Assembly (NCBI RefSeq): GCF_946222305.1
Contig: NZ_CAMIHZ010000009.1
Location: forward strand, 1 to 64,000
Direction: 5' to 3'
Length of the DNA: 64,000 nt
Source: an uncultured Corynebacterium sp.
GTDB taxonomy: Bacteria; Actinomycetota; Actinomycetes; Mycobacteriales; Mycobacteriaceae
Below, piece by piece: positions 1-8,664 of this stretch; positions within the stretch are counted from its first letter, which is position 1; each line of letters begins with the position of its first letter. The translations under genes and the position numbers were made by a program. The notes under the pieces were generated by a model. The model was not told the origin of the DNA. It saw nothing but the letters and a program-made list of their open reading frames with translations, and searched no databases.

Positions 1-176
1 GTCAACCACTACAAATCACCGAATCCAGACACACTTTCTGTCGTTTAACCCGAGAAGAAGCTAGCTTACCGCCGGTAATGACGAAGAATGACAATCGGAA
101 CCAACCCATTGGTCAAACTTCGGTCAAACGGTGGTCGGTGCAGTAAACCCTCGCCCCAGTAAAACCCTCCGTTGAG

Positions 177-1667
177 CTAATCGATCTTCGTCGACCAGGT
201 GTGCACGGGTTCGCCGGTCTTCTGATTCTCCAGGTAGGCCGCTAGCATGCGGGCAATTGCTTCTCGACGCCGCGGGGAATCCGGCTCGATGTTGCTACCA
301 CCGGTGTTCGCCAGCGCGGTAAGCTGCCACGTCGCTCCGTTTTGACGGGACTTGGTACGAGCCTCAATGATCCCCAAGTAGGTTTCGATGAGGTCTTTGT
401 TGACATCAAGGGATTCCAGGCCACGGCGCGAACGCTCCAACAGGTGCTCGCTAACCAATTCGCTGACACTCACCTTGCCCATGCGTGGCCACTTCATTTG
501 TGCGAATAGACCATCGCGGGCGCCGGCGTTAAAGTTCGCATTCGCGTCAGAAAACGGCAGGCGCGACCACACGGGACGGGCCTGGTTACTCAAGTACTTC
601 ACGAGACCGTAGTAGAACGCGGCATCCGCCACGATGTCGGCTGGAGTTGGGCCGGCGGGCAGCAGTCGGTTTTCCACGCGAATGTGTGCCTGCTCAGTAC
701 CCGGGTCGTAGATAGGGCGGTTCCAGCGCCAGACCGTGCCATTTTGCAGATTCAAGTAGTGCAGGGCCGGGTTATCGCCATCCATAATTGGGCTGCCGGA
801 AGCCATGCGGGCCTCTGGTAGCAGAGGGGAGAAGTAGCGCACATTCTCCTCAAACAGGTCGAACACGCTGGTGATCCATCGCTCACCGAACCAGACGCGC
901 GGACGTACACCTTGGTTCACCAGTTCGTTCGTGCGCGTATCGATGGACTGGGCGAACAGCGGAATGCGCGATTCGTGCCACAGCTGGTAACCCGCGAACA
1001 GCGGAGAGTTGGCGCTGACCGCAGCCTGGATACCGGCGATGGCCTGCGAGGCATTCCACGCATCCGCGAAACGGTTCGGCGCGACCTGCAAGTGCAATTG
1101 GATCGAAGTACATGCGGACTCGGGGGCGATGTCCTCGAAATCGTGCAGGTAACGATCCTGCCGAGTGATATCGATGCGGACCAGCTCACCGCGGGCTTCC
1201 ATCACGGCGTTGCTCAGTGCGCGGTAGCGATTTTCTTGAGTCATCCACGCCGGATCGGAGAGGAACTCGGTCGTCAGAGTGGGCAGCGTACCGATCATCG
1301 CAACATTCGCACCCTGGGTGCGGGCGGCTGCGCGAGCAATTTCCAGCCGCTCGTCCAACCCGGAGTGCAGCTTCTGCAAGCCATCACCCGCGATGGACAG
1401 TGGCGGGTGGTTCATCTCGATATTGAATGAACCGATCTCTGACTGGTACTCGTCGGAAAGCTCAGCCAGGACATTCTGGCCAACCGAGGCGGGCTGCATA
1501 TTGTCGTCGACGAGGTTGAGCTCAAGCTCCAAGCCGATGGACCCTTCGTCCATGAACTCGGCTTCCTGGAGGTGGTGATCAAAGAGCTCCAAATCCCGCA
1601 GCAAGCGCTCCCGGTAATGCGTGCGTTGCTTTGGGGTGTAGGTGTGTGATGAAACTGCGTCTCCCAT
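177..1667 (-). CDS. Glutamate-cysteine ligase family protein (GCS2 superfamily)
   Basis: A 496-residue protein of the GCS2 carboxylate-amine ligase superfamily, which joins an amino acid to the side-chain carboxylate of glutamate using ATP. The family signature is visible near residues 45-52 (GLELELNL), with a later acidic/His-containing metal and nucleotide region around residues 90-230 and an Arg/Asn-rich centre (RVENRLLP near residue 335). The length is above the roughly 370 residues of YbdK-like enzymes and nearer full-length gamma-glutamylcysteine synthetases. No egtB-D, mshA-D or gshB genes lie nearby, so the pathway is unresolved. The start ATG is 70 bases from the next gene's stop on the same strand. 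The family is clear; the exact substrate is inferred. Confidence 0.8.
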   Translation of the reverse strand: MGDAVSSHTYTPKQRTHYRERLLRDLELFDHHLQEAEFMDEGSIGLELELNLVDDNMQPASVGQNVLAELSDEYQSEIGSFNIEMNHPPLSIAGDGLQKLHSGLDERLEIARAAARTQGANVAMIGTLPTLTTEFLSDPAWMTQENRYRALSNAVMEARGELVRIDITRQDRYLHDFEDIAPESACTSIQLHLQVAPNRFADAWNASQAIAGIQAAVSANSPLFAGYQLWHESRIPLFAQSIDTRTNELVNQGVRPRVWFGERWITSVFDLFEENVRYFSPLLPEARMASGSPIMDGDNPALHYLNLQNGTVWRWNRPIYDPGTEQAHIRVENRLLPAGPTPADIVADAAFYYGLVKYLSNQARPVWSRLPFSDANANFNAGARDGLFAQMKWPRMGKVSVSELVSEHLLERSRRGLESLDVNKDLIETYLGIIEARTKSRQNGATWQLTALANTGGSNIEPDSPRRREAIARMLAAYLENQKTGEPVHTWSTKID

Positions 1668-1730
1668 GCAGTAAGCATATAGCAGCTAGGGGAAGCCAGT
1701 GTTCCGGTTTAACTATGTCGAGGTGCGAAT

Positions 1731-3362
1731 TTAATTGATTTTCGCCTCCTTGCCGGCCCAGGCTTCCTCGCGCAGGGCGTTCTTGCGCACCTTACCCGTC
1801 GAAGTTCTCGGCAACTCGTTCAGAATCACAATGTCTCGGGGCACCTTATACCCGGCAATGCGGGCCCTGCAGTGGGCGATGACGGCTTCGGCCACCGCTT
1901 CATGATCCGCCGACTGTGCTTCGGGTCGCAGCACTACATACGCGCGTGGACGCTCGCCCCATTTCTCGTCGGGCACACCAATGACGGCGCAGTCAGAGAC
2001 ATCGGGGTAACTCACAAGTGCCTGCTCCACCTCAATCGTGGAGATATTCTCACCACCGCTGACCACAACATCCTTGGCGCGATCCAGCAATTGAATATAA
2101 CCATCGGGGTGCTTCACCCCGAGGTCACCAGTGTGGAAGTACCCGCCGCGGAAAGCCTTGCGGGTGGCATCTTCATCCCGGAAATATCCCGCCATGATGC
2201 CGTTGCCACTCATCACGATTTCACCCATCGTCTGCCCATCGCTCGGCACTTCCACAATGGTGCTGTCGTCATCGGCGGTTTCTTGGACTACCAACACCTC
2301 TTCGTTAGTAATTAAGGGCACTCCTTGCCGGGCTTTTAATACAGCTCGACGCCGCACCGTCATATCCGACCACTCTGGCTGGGGCTCACATACTGTGTAG
2401 GGACCGTAAGACTCAGTCAACCCATACACGTGGGTGACTTCCACACCGAGATTTTCGCACCGGGTAATGATGGTCGGGCTCGGGGGAGCGCCTGCCGTGA
2501 CAATGCGCAAATTCTTAACCCGTCGCTTGTTATCATCATCGACCAATGTCGTCAGGACAGCTGGTGCGCCGCACATATGGGTGACATTCTCTTCGCCAAT
2601 CAAACGCCACATTTCGGGACCGCGCACCGCACGCAAGGCGATCTGCGTGGCGGATACCGCCATGGCCGCCCAGCCCGTGCACCAGCCAGAACAGTGGAAC
2701 ATCGGCAGGGTCCACAGGTACACGCTGTCGGTATCGAACTTCTGAGCACTGACTTCGCCCAAGGCATTGAGGTAAGCCCCTCGGTGTGTATAGATCACGC
2801 CCTTGGGCTTGCCCGTTGTGCCCGAGGTGTAGTTCAAAGCAATGGGATTGTCCTCATCGTCCACGGCAAACGGCAGATCGTCGCCTTCGCGGTGGGGTGC
2901 GAGGAAGTCGCTCAAGCTTAAGAACTCCCCAGGCTGTGATCCATCGGGCTCCGGAATCTCCAGCAACGTGATGTCCGCGGGAAGGTCGACTTGCACCGCG
3001 CGCAAAAGGTCCGCCGTTCCGATGAGTACGTTGAAGCCCGCGTGGTGCTGTATATAAGCCACCTCGGCTGGAGCTAGACGTGTATTGAGGGCCACCACCA
3101 CGCCTTTGGCGAGGGGAACACCAAATTGCGCGAGGAGTGCTTCATAGCTATTGGGGGCTAGCACCCCAACTCGATCACCGGCAGCGAGCCCATGGGCTAA
3201 TAGGGCTCGGGCAAACGCTTGGGCGTCGTCCCTAAAATCCTGAAAGGAAATGCGCCGCGCCCCATCGACGCAGGCAACAGATTGAGGAAAGGTGGTGGCG
3301 CTGCGCTCCAGGAAGCGCAGCGGGGTGAGGGGAACATTCAATCCAGAACGACTAGTTTCCAT
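1731..3362 (-). CDS. Acyl-CoA synthetase (AMP-binding, fatty-acyl-CoA ligase type)
   Basis: A 543-residue adenylate-forming enzyme that activates a carboxylic acid with ATP and loads it on CoA. Core motifs are in order: the phosphate-binding loop YTSGTTGKPKG in the first third, YGLTES in the middle, the hinge GYFHTGDLG, and the C-terminal RTSTGKVRKN with the catalytic lysine. The sequence resembles medium/long-chain acyl-CoA synthetases of the AlkK/FadD type; the acid used cannot be read from sequence. It lies between the GCS2-family gene and the alanine symporter, all on the minus strand, with gaps of 48-63 bases that permit but do not prove co-transcription. A second, less similar acyl-CoA ligase lies at 31319-32902. 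Confidence 0.85.
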   Translation of the reverse strand: METSRSGLNVPLTPLRFLERSATTFPQSVACVDGARRISFQDFRDDAQAFARALLAHGLAAGDRVGVLAPNSYEALLAQFGVPLAKGVVVALNTRLAPAEVAYIQHHAGFNVLIGTADLLRAVQVDLPADITLLEIPEPDGSQPGEFLSLSDFLAPHREGDDLPFAVDDEDNPIALNYTSGTTGKPKGVIYTHRGAYLNALGEVSAQKFDTDSVYLWTLPMFHCSGWCTGWAAMAVSATQIALRAVRGPEMWRLIGEENVTHMCGAPAVLTTLVDDDNKRRVKNLRIVTAGAPPSPTIITRCENLGVEVTHVYGLTESYGPYTVCEPQPEWSDMTVRRRAVLKARQGVPLITNEEVLVVQETADDDSTIVEVPSDGQTMGEIVMSGNGIMAGYFRDEDATRKAFRGGYFHTGDLGVKHPDGYIQLLDRAKDVVVSGGENISTIEVEQALVSYPDVSDCAVIGVPDEKWGERPRAYVVLRPEAQSADHEAVAEAVIAHCRARIAGYKVPRDIVILNELPRTSTGKVRKNALREEAWAGKEAKIN

Positions 3363-3410
3363 AACGAAATATTAGGGCCCTGAATGAATGAGGGGCGCGA
3401 AATGCGGAAA

Positions 3411-4880
3411 TTATTTAGGTAATTCCGCACGCCATGGGTTTTTCGTGTCCACGAGGAATTTCTCCACGTCCTTCGGTGTCGCCCGCAAGGAGGGGTCGAA
3501 AGCCAGGTAAGCCTTCGTCTCCTTGGCAATGAGACCGGACAGCAGAAGCAGACCCAACAGGTTCGGCAGAGCCATGAGGCCATTGGCGATATCCGCGAGG
3601 GTCCACACCACGCTGAGTTCCGTGGTAGCGCCGATAAAAACAACGCATGTGAAAAGCATCCGGTACGGCAGGGAAGCCCAGAGCCCTAAAGCGCGCTCCG
3701 CGTTGCGTTCGCCGTAGTAAGACCAGCCCAAAATTGTGGAGAAGGCGAAGAACACGACGGAAACGGACACAATGGTGCCACCCCAGTCGGAGCCAATGCC
3801 TGCCCGGAAGGCATCTGCGGTCATCGTGCCGGCGGATTCTTTACCACCGGTCCAGGTGCCGGTCGTTACGATCACCAGACCGGTCATGGTTACCACGATG
3901 ATCGTGTCAATGAATGTCTGGGTCATAGAAACCAGACCCTGGCGGACCGGGTGAGTGGTTTTCGCAGCGGAAGCGGCGATGGCAGCAGAGCCCATACCGG
4001 ATTCGTTGGAGAAAATACCGCGGGCCACACCCATCTGCAGAGCCACGATTATCGCAGCACCAGCGAAACCACCGGTAGCAGCGGTGCCGGAGAAAGCATC
4101 CGAGAAAATCTGACCGAGAGCCGATGGAATCTGATCGACGTGCATCGCCAATACGATGAAACCGCCCACTAGGTAGATGACGATCATCAGTGGCACGAAT
4201 GCGGAGGTCACCTTACCGATCGTTTCGATTCCGCCCAGTAGCACGGCGCCCACCAGCACGAACATCACCACACCGGTGACCCAAGGATCCACGTTGAAGG
4301 TATCCTTCAATCCCTCGGCGACGGCATTGGCCTGGGTGAGGTTACCGATACCGAAAGAAGCGATGATCGCCGCGATGGTGAAGAACCACGCCAGAAACTT
4401 TCCCAATCCGCCCTTAATTCCATATTCCAAGTAGCGTTGCGGGCCGCCGGAAATCTTTCCGTTGGCATCAGTGGTGCGGAAACGCACGCCAAGGAAAGCC
4501 TCGGAATACTTCGAAGCCATACCAACTAGACCGGTGATCCACATCCAGAACAAAGCGCCGGGACCACCAATGGACAGGGCAGTGGCAACGCCCACAATAT
4601 TGCCCACACCCACGGTCGCCGCCAACGCAGTCGTTAGGGCCTGGTATTGGGTGATATCGCCTGCGCCCCCTTCATCGTCGCGATCGATCAGGCCATGGCG
4701 AAGAGCCACAAAGAGGTAACGGAACTGTAGACCCGTCAGGCGGAACGTCAGCACAAGTCCCGTACCCAGCAGCAATGGAATAAGGAAGAAAGGACCCCAG
4801 ACAAAACTGTCAAAGGTGTCCAAGCGTTCGCTAAAACTCGCTTGATATGAAACGTCAACCATGGAAAAAACGTACTGCAC
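3411..4880 (-). CDS. Alanine/glycine:sodium symporter (AGCS family)
   Basis: A 489-residue membrane protein of the alanine-or-glycine:cation symporter family, importing small neutral amino acids with Na+. The family hallmarks are present: an N-terminal domain with FxLTGLQF, the conserved block VGVGNIVGVATALSIGGPGA, and GPQRYLEYG in the first third, then multiple hydrophobic segments through about residue 460. The C-terminus is hydrophilic. The longest reading starts at a GTG with no clear ribosome-binding site. An ATG seven codons in (MVDVSYQ) is an alternative, also without a good Shine-Dalgarno sequence. The family call is firm; the exact amino acid is inferred from the family. Confidence 0.87.
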   Translation of the reverse strand: MQYVFSMVDVSYQASFSERLDTFDSFVWGPFFLIPLLLGTGLVLTFRLTGLQFRYLFVALRHGLIDRDDEGGAGDITQYQALTTALAATVGVGNIVGVATALSIGGPGALFWMWITGLVGMASKYSEAFLGVRFRTTDANGKISGGPQRYLEYGIKGGLGKFLAWFFTIAAIIASFGIGNLTQANAVAEGLKDTFNVDPWVTGVVMFVLVGAVLLGGIETIGKVTSAFVPLMIVIYLVGGFIVLAMHVDQIPSALGQIFSDAFSGTAATGGFAGAAIIVALQMGVARGIFSNESGMGSAAIAASAAKTTHPVRQGLVSMTQTFIDTIIVVTMTGLVIVTTGTWTGGKESAGTMTADAFRAGIGSDWGGTIVSVSVVFFAFSTILGWSYYGERNAERALGLWASLPYRMLFTCVVFIGATTELSVVWTLADIANGLMALPNLLGLLLLSGLIAKETKAYLAFDPSLRATPKDVEKFLVDTKNPWRAELPK

Positions 4881-5028
4881 TTAGCGCTTTGAACAGATCA
4901 GATTGAAGAATTTAATGCGAAATTGATATCACCTTGCCCAGCGAAAACCGCCCGCATATTGCACTCTATAAAGAAGCGCACCGCCTTTCGCGCCCCGTTC
5001 ACTACCCAAATTCCGAGGAGCACCGACC

Positions 5029-6684
5029 ATGCATCCACGCGCCGGGCAACCAGCTACCCCAGCCGATCTCGAAGACGTCCCAGCACTCTTGGAGGCCTAC
5101 CACTCCATTCATCCGGATGTTGCTGACTCAAACCAAAGGGTGACCTTCGGAACATCCGGCCACCGCGGCAGCTCCCTTGACGGCGCCTTCAACGAAGACC
5201 ACATCGTCGCCACCACTCAGGCAATCGTGGATTACCGCGCCGAGCAGGGCATCCGGGGCCCCGTCTACATCGGTCGGGATCCCCACGCGCTTTCCGAACC
5301 CGCCCAGGCAACCGCTCTAGAAGTTCTGGCGGGCAATGGAGTGGAAGTTCGCGTGGATTCGAATGACGGTTTCGTTCCCACTCCCGCCATTAGCTTTGCG
5401 ATTCTGGAACACAACAAGGCGCTGCCGGGTGGACCTACTGGTACCGACGCCAACCGGGCCGACGGCATCGTCATCACCCCGTCCCACAACCCTCCCCGCG
5501 ACGGCGGTTTCAAATACAATCCGCCGACCGGAGGCCCAGCCGACACGACGGCCACGGAGTGGATCGCAGACCGCGCCAACAGCTACCTCGACGGCAAACT
5601 AGACCAGGTCAAACGCTCCACCAGCACGCAAACCCTAATCAAGCACGACTACTGCGGGTTGTACGTGGATGCGCTTGCGCAGGTCATCGACCTCACCGCC
5701 ATCAAAAACGCGGGCGTGCGCATCGGTGCCGACCCCATGGGTGGTGCGTCTGTGGAGTACTGGCAACGCATCGCGGATGTGCACGGGCTTGACCTGACCG
5801 TGGTGAATTCCACGGTGGACCCCGCGTTTGGGTTCATGACCTTGGATGGCGACGGCAAGATCCGCATGGATTGTTCTTCACCGTACGCCATGGCGTCCCT
5901 CGTGAACGCAGTGGGTGGTGGCCAAAGCAACTTCGACATCGCGACGGGCAATGATGCCGATTCCGATCGCCACGGAATAGTCACTCCGGATGCTGGGCTG
6001 ATGAACCCCAATCACTACCTAGCCGTAGCTATCGATTACCTGTTGGCGCACCGGGACGGATGGCCCGAGGTGGCGTCGGTGGGAAAGACCCTCGTGAGCT
6101 CGCAGATGATTGACAAGGTGGTCGAAGCGCGAGGGAGCAAGCTCATGGAGGTGCCAGTCGGGTTCAAGTGGTTTGTGCCGGGGCTCGTGGACGGCAGCGT
6201 GGTGTTCGGTGGCGAGGAATCTGCCGGTGCAAGCTTTCTGCGTTTTGACGGCTCCGTGTGGTCGACCGATAAGGACGGCATCATCGCCGACCTGCTGGCC
6301 TCCGAGATTCTCGCTGTTACGGGGCAAAGTCCATCGCAGCGATACGCCGAGCTGGCAAAGCAGTTCGGGGCACCGTCCTACACTCGTATTGATGCCCCAG
6401 CGAACCGAGAGCAGAAAGCCAAACTCAAGGCCCTCAGCTCGGACGATATCAAGCAGTCCGAGCTGGCAGGGGAGAAGATTGCAACCGTGATGACCAACGC
6501 GCCGGGCAACGGAGCGGCCATCGGTGGCGTGAAGGTGGCGACGGAAAATGCCTGGTTCGCGGCTCGCCCGTCGGGCACCGAGGACAAATACAAGATTTAC
6601 GCAGAATCAATGCAGGGTGAAGAGCACCTGAAGGTAGTAGTAGCGGAAGCTCAAGCCGTCGTTGATTCGGTGCTGAAGTCCTAA
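5029..6684 (+). CDS. pgm: Phosphoglucomutase, alpha-D-glucose-specific
   Basis: A 551-residue alpha-D-phosphohexomutase interconverting glucose 1-phosphate and glucose 6-phosphate, which feeds glycogen, trehalose and nucleotide-sugar synthesis. Four signatures occur in order: the catalytic phosphoserine loop ITPSHNPP near residue 150, the Mg2+ loop GNDADSDRHG near 306, the sugar-binding loop GGEESAGASF near 395, and the phosphate-binding ARPSGTEDKYKIY near 512. Its length (about 550) and N-terminal FGTSGHRG match the bacterial glucose-specific Pgm rather than the shorter ManB/GlmM enzymes. The gene stands alone on the plus strand, divergent from the symporter. Confidence 0.93.
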   Translation: MHPRAGQPATPADLEDVPALLEAYHSIHPDVADSNQRVTFGTSGHRGSSLDGAFNEDHIVATTQAIVDYRAEQGIRGPVYIGRDPHALSEPAQATALEVLAGNGVEVRVDSNDGFVPTPAISFAILEHNKALPGGPTGTDANRADGIVITPSHNPPRDGGFKYNPPTGGPADTTATEWIADRANSYLDGKLDQVKRSTSTQTLIKHDYCGLYVDALAQVIDLTAIKNAGVRIGADPMGGASVEYWQRIADVHGLDLTVVNSTVDPAFGFMTLDGDGKIRMDCSSPYAMASLVNAVGGGQSNFDIATGNDADSDRHGIVTPDAGLMNPNHYLAVAIDYLLAHRDGWPEVASVGKTLVSSQMIDKVVEARGSKLMEVPVGFKWFVPGLVDGSVVFGGEESAGASFLRFDGSVWSTDKDGIIADLLASEILAVTGQSPSQRYAELAKQFGAPSYTRIDAPANREQKAKLKALSSDDIKQSELAGEKIATVMTNAPGNGAAIGGVKVATENAWFAARPSGTEDKYKIYAESMQGEEHLKVVVAEAQAVVDSVLKS

Positions 6685-6791
6685 CGCCGCGCCTGTGCTG
6701 CATTTTCGCAGTTCGAGACTGTGAATACACTGTGTCGGTCGCGCGTGATTTTGCCAGTTGGCTGTCAATTGTGCAGTTCAGGGGCAAAACG

Positions 6792-6822
6792 TTGGAGATT
6801 ATTCGCGCTCGGCCGTTAGAGT
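6792..6822 (+). promoter_or_regulatory. Candidate sigma-A promoter of the DsbA-like gene
   Basis: In the 279-base gap before the DsbA-like gene a TTGGAG box (6792-6797) is followed after 19 bases by TAGAGT (6817-6822). The -10 box fits the corynebacterial TANANT pattern, and the spacing is slightly long. The implied leader is about 135 bases. This is pattern-based only. Confidence 0.3.
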
Positions 6823-6963
6823 AGAGCCTTGTTGTGAAGAGCACACGTCCCGCATCGGGATTCGCCACGTGGTCGTGGCGGTTCCCAAGATCGGGAATCG
6901 TGACCGGAGGTTGCGTTTTCATGCAGGGACGTGGAAATGACAACCGGGAAAGGACAGTCCTAA

Positions 6964-7707
6964 GTGAGTCAGAAGATCAAAGCACCGAATAGTCGGGGCG
7001 GAAGCGGTTTTATCTGGGCGATCGTTGCGATTCTCGTTATCGCCGCGGTTGTTATCGGCCTCTTCGTCTGGAAGCAAAGTTCGAAGAACAATATCGCCGA
7101 GGAAATGCCACAGCAGGACGCGAACTTCACTGTCACCGCAAAAGACGGTGAAGTGACATTGGCTTCTGACAAGCTGAAGAAGGATGCTCCGACCGTGGAG
7201 ATCTTCTCCGACTTTTCCTGCCCACACTGCTCTGACTTAGTGAAGGCTGATCACGAGGATGTCCACAAGGCGCTGACGGACGGCGATGTCAAGGTAGTCT
7301 TTCGCTTCCTTAATATCCTGGACCAGAAGCCAGGTGGTTCCTCCACCCGTGGTGGTGCTGTAGCGTATGCTGTCGCGAAGTCCGGTAACGCTAAGGCATT
7401 CTGGAACATGCACGACAAGATGATGCTGGACCAGCGAGAAGTGGCTCGAACCTGGGGCTGGGAAGAGCTTGGCAAGGCTGCCGAAGCATACGACGTTGAC
7501 CCAGGTCTCGTGGAGAAGATCAAGAAGGGCGACGTTCAGAACGAGGATTCCTCCATCTTCGAAGACAACGCTAAGATCCTGACCGACCGAGGCAAGCAGG
7601 TATCTACCCCGCAGATGTTCGTCAACGGCAAGGCCTACGAGCTTCAGCCAGATGGCCAGGGTGGCATCAAATCTTGGGTACCGGGTGTGGTCTGGAAAAA
7701 GCGCTAG
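6964..7707 (+). CDS. Membrane-anchored DsbA/MdbA-like thiol-disulfide oxidoreductase
   Basis: A 247-residue protein with one N-terminal membrane anchor (about residues 17-37) and an extracytoplasmic thioredoxin-fold domain of the DsbA type. The active site is Cys86-Pro-His-Cys89, and the cis-proline loop (STPQMF) lies near residue 215. Such proteins oxidise cysteine pairs in exported proteins. In actinobacteria MdbA, re-oxidised by VKOR, is needed for pilin folding. A VKOR homologue lies at 20165-20743 on the far side of the pilus genes, and the tip pilin between them has many cysteine pairs. The start is a GTG four bases after a TAA, preceded by GGAAAGGA. Whether this is the main MdbA of the cell or an accessory paralogue cannot be told here. 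Confidence 0.85.
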   Translation: MSQKIKAPNSRGGSGFIWAIVAILVIAAVVIGLFVWKQSSKNNIAEEMPQQDANFTVTAKDGEVTLASDKLKKDAPTVEIFSDFSCPHCSDLVKADHEDVHKALTDGDVKVVFRFLNILDQKPGGSSTRGGAVAYAVAKSGNAKAFWNMHDKMMLDQREVARTWGWEELGKAAEAYDVDPGLVEKIKKGDVQNEDSSIFEDNAKILTDRGKQVSTPQMFVNGKAYELQPDGQGGIKSWVPGVVWKKR

Positions 7708-7879
7708 GGAAAAGCGTTAGGGCGCCCAGTCTGGAACCATCGCTAGGACTCTTAGAGCCCGAGCCCACCGAATGAATCCGTGCAAGCCCCGTTGACCAGC
7801 GGATTTGGTTAGCCTGATTGCCATCGGGTAGCTTTAGATCCGTTCGCCTCTCGATAGAGAGTGCGCATCACCGCGATGC

Positions 7880-7952
7880 GGGGCTATGGCGCAGCTGGTA
7901 GCGCACCACACTGGCAGTGTGGGGGTCACGGGTTCGAGTCCCGTTAGCTCCA
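7880..7952 (+). tRNA. tRNA-Ala (anticodon GGC)
   Basis: A complete cloverleaf is visible. The acceptor stem GGGGCTA/TAGCTCC contains the diagnostic G3-U70 alanine identity pair. The anticodon stem CCACA/TGTGG carries loop CTGGCAG (GGC, reading GCC), and the T-loop is GGTTCGAGTCC. The CCA end is encoded at 7953-7955. This gene marks the left edge of the pilus island and is a plausible integration target. Confidence 0.96.
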
Positions 7953-7964
7953 CCAAACACATTT

Positions 7965-7992
7965 CCCCGGTTCATTTACGAACTGGGGTTTT
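7965..7992 (+). terminator. Terminator of tRNA-Ala
   Basis: The inverted repeat CCCCGGTTC / GAACTGGGG (7965-7973 and 7980-7988, one mismatch) has a 6-base loop and is followed by TTTT. It lies 10 bases after the encoded CCA. Confidence 0.75.
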
Positions 7993-8194
7993 GTTGTATC
8001 TAAGCGGGGCAAGACGTTAAAGGCTATGTCCCTCTAGTGGACTGTGGTTGAAAACGCCGCCCGCTCATCCGGCAAGGTTATGGCAAAGTTCGGGCTGGGG
8101 GCACCAGCAACCTTCCCTATCCCTCACGCACAGCTCGGAGTGGGAGAGATCATGCGTAGGTCATTCGGAACTTAACCTAGTTGATGTGAAGTAG

Positions 8195-8461
8195 GTGCGT
8201 AAGAAAACTGTCCCCGAGGAAAATGATTCGCCTGCAATCTACGAACTTCTAGCCGTGGTGGAACAACGATCGGCGCGTTATCGTGTGCTGTGGGTGTTGT
8301 GCTTATTCAAGGGGCTACGCCTTGGGACGCTAGGGCCTAAGCGGTGCCACATCGAAAACTGGGGCACATCAGATAGCCCTCAAAGGGTAGTGATGGTTCG
8401 CGGCTATATGTGGCGTTCAACGAATGAAAGGGGGTGCTCGGTAATGGGAGGCTCTAGCTAG
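8195..8461 (+). pseudogene. Remnant of a tyrosine recombinase / phage integrase
   Basis: An 88-codon reading frame (GTG start) lies 240 bases after tRNA-Ala. Around residues 28-55 it reads RYRVLWVLCLFKGLRLG followed by Lys-Arg-Cys-His-Ile. This resembles the box I region of tyrosine recombinases (hydrophobic helix, then GLRxGEL, then R-R-x-D-I), including the catalytic-type arginine of GLR. The rest of an integrase, including the HxxR and Tyr boxes, is missing, so the gene is a fragment. Its place beside a tRNA at the edge of an accessory pilus cluster is the classic position for an island integrase. The resemblance is short and judged by eye; a chance ORF is not excluded. Confidence 0.45.
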
Positions 8462-8664
8462 ATCGCTGATTACTTAGCTGGGTACAAGTAATTCTTTAGA
8501 AAACTTGTGAATTCCTTAAAAAAAACGTATCATCTTGGGCGTACTATATTGATAGTCGGTTAAACAGTTTTGTTGGGAATCTGAAGGGGATCGCCCGTAG
8601 GCGAGGAGCTACCTCCCCAACCATCACGGTTCGCTGACTTCACCACTACTGCAAGGGATTTTGC
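8462..8664 (+). promoter_or_regulatory. AT-rich promoter and structured leader of the pilus operon
   Basis: The 203 bases before the shaft pilin gene are markedly AT-rich between about 8490 and 8565 compared with their surroundings, including an A-run and TATATTGATA near 8548. From 8586 to 8618 the leader can fold: GGGG at 8586-8589 pairs with CCCC at 8615-8618, around an inner CGCC/GGCG helix. This is the likely promoter of the pilus cluster, but no exact box is assigned. Confidence 0.4.

Noticed and set aside
8195..8461. Intact small hypothetical gene after tRNA-Ala
   Set aside because: The only recognisable part is a recombinase box I segment and the frame ends at once, so it is listed as a remnant rather than a functional gene.
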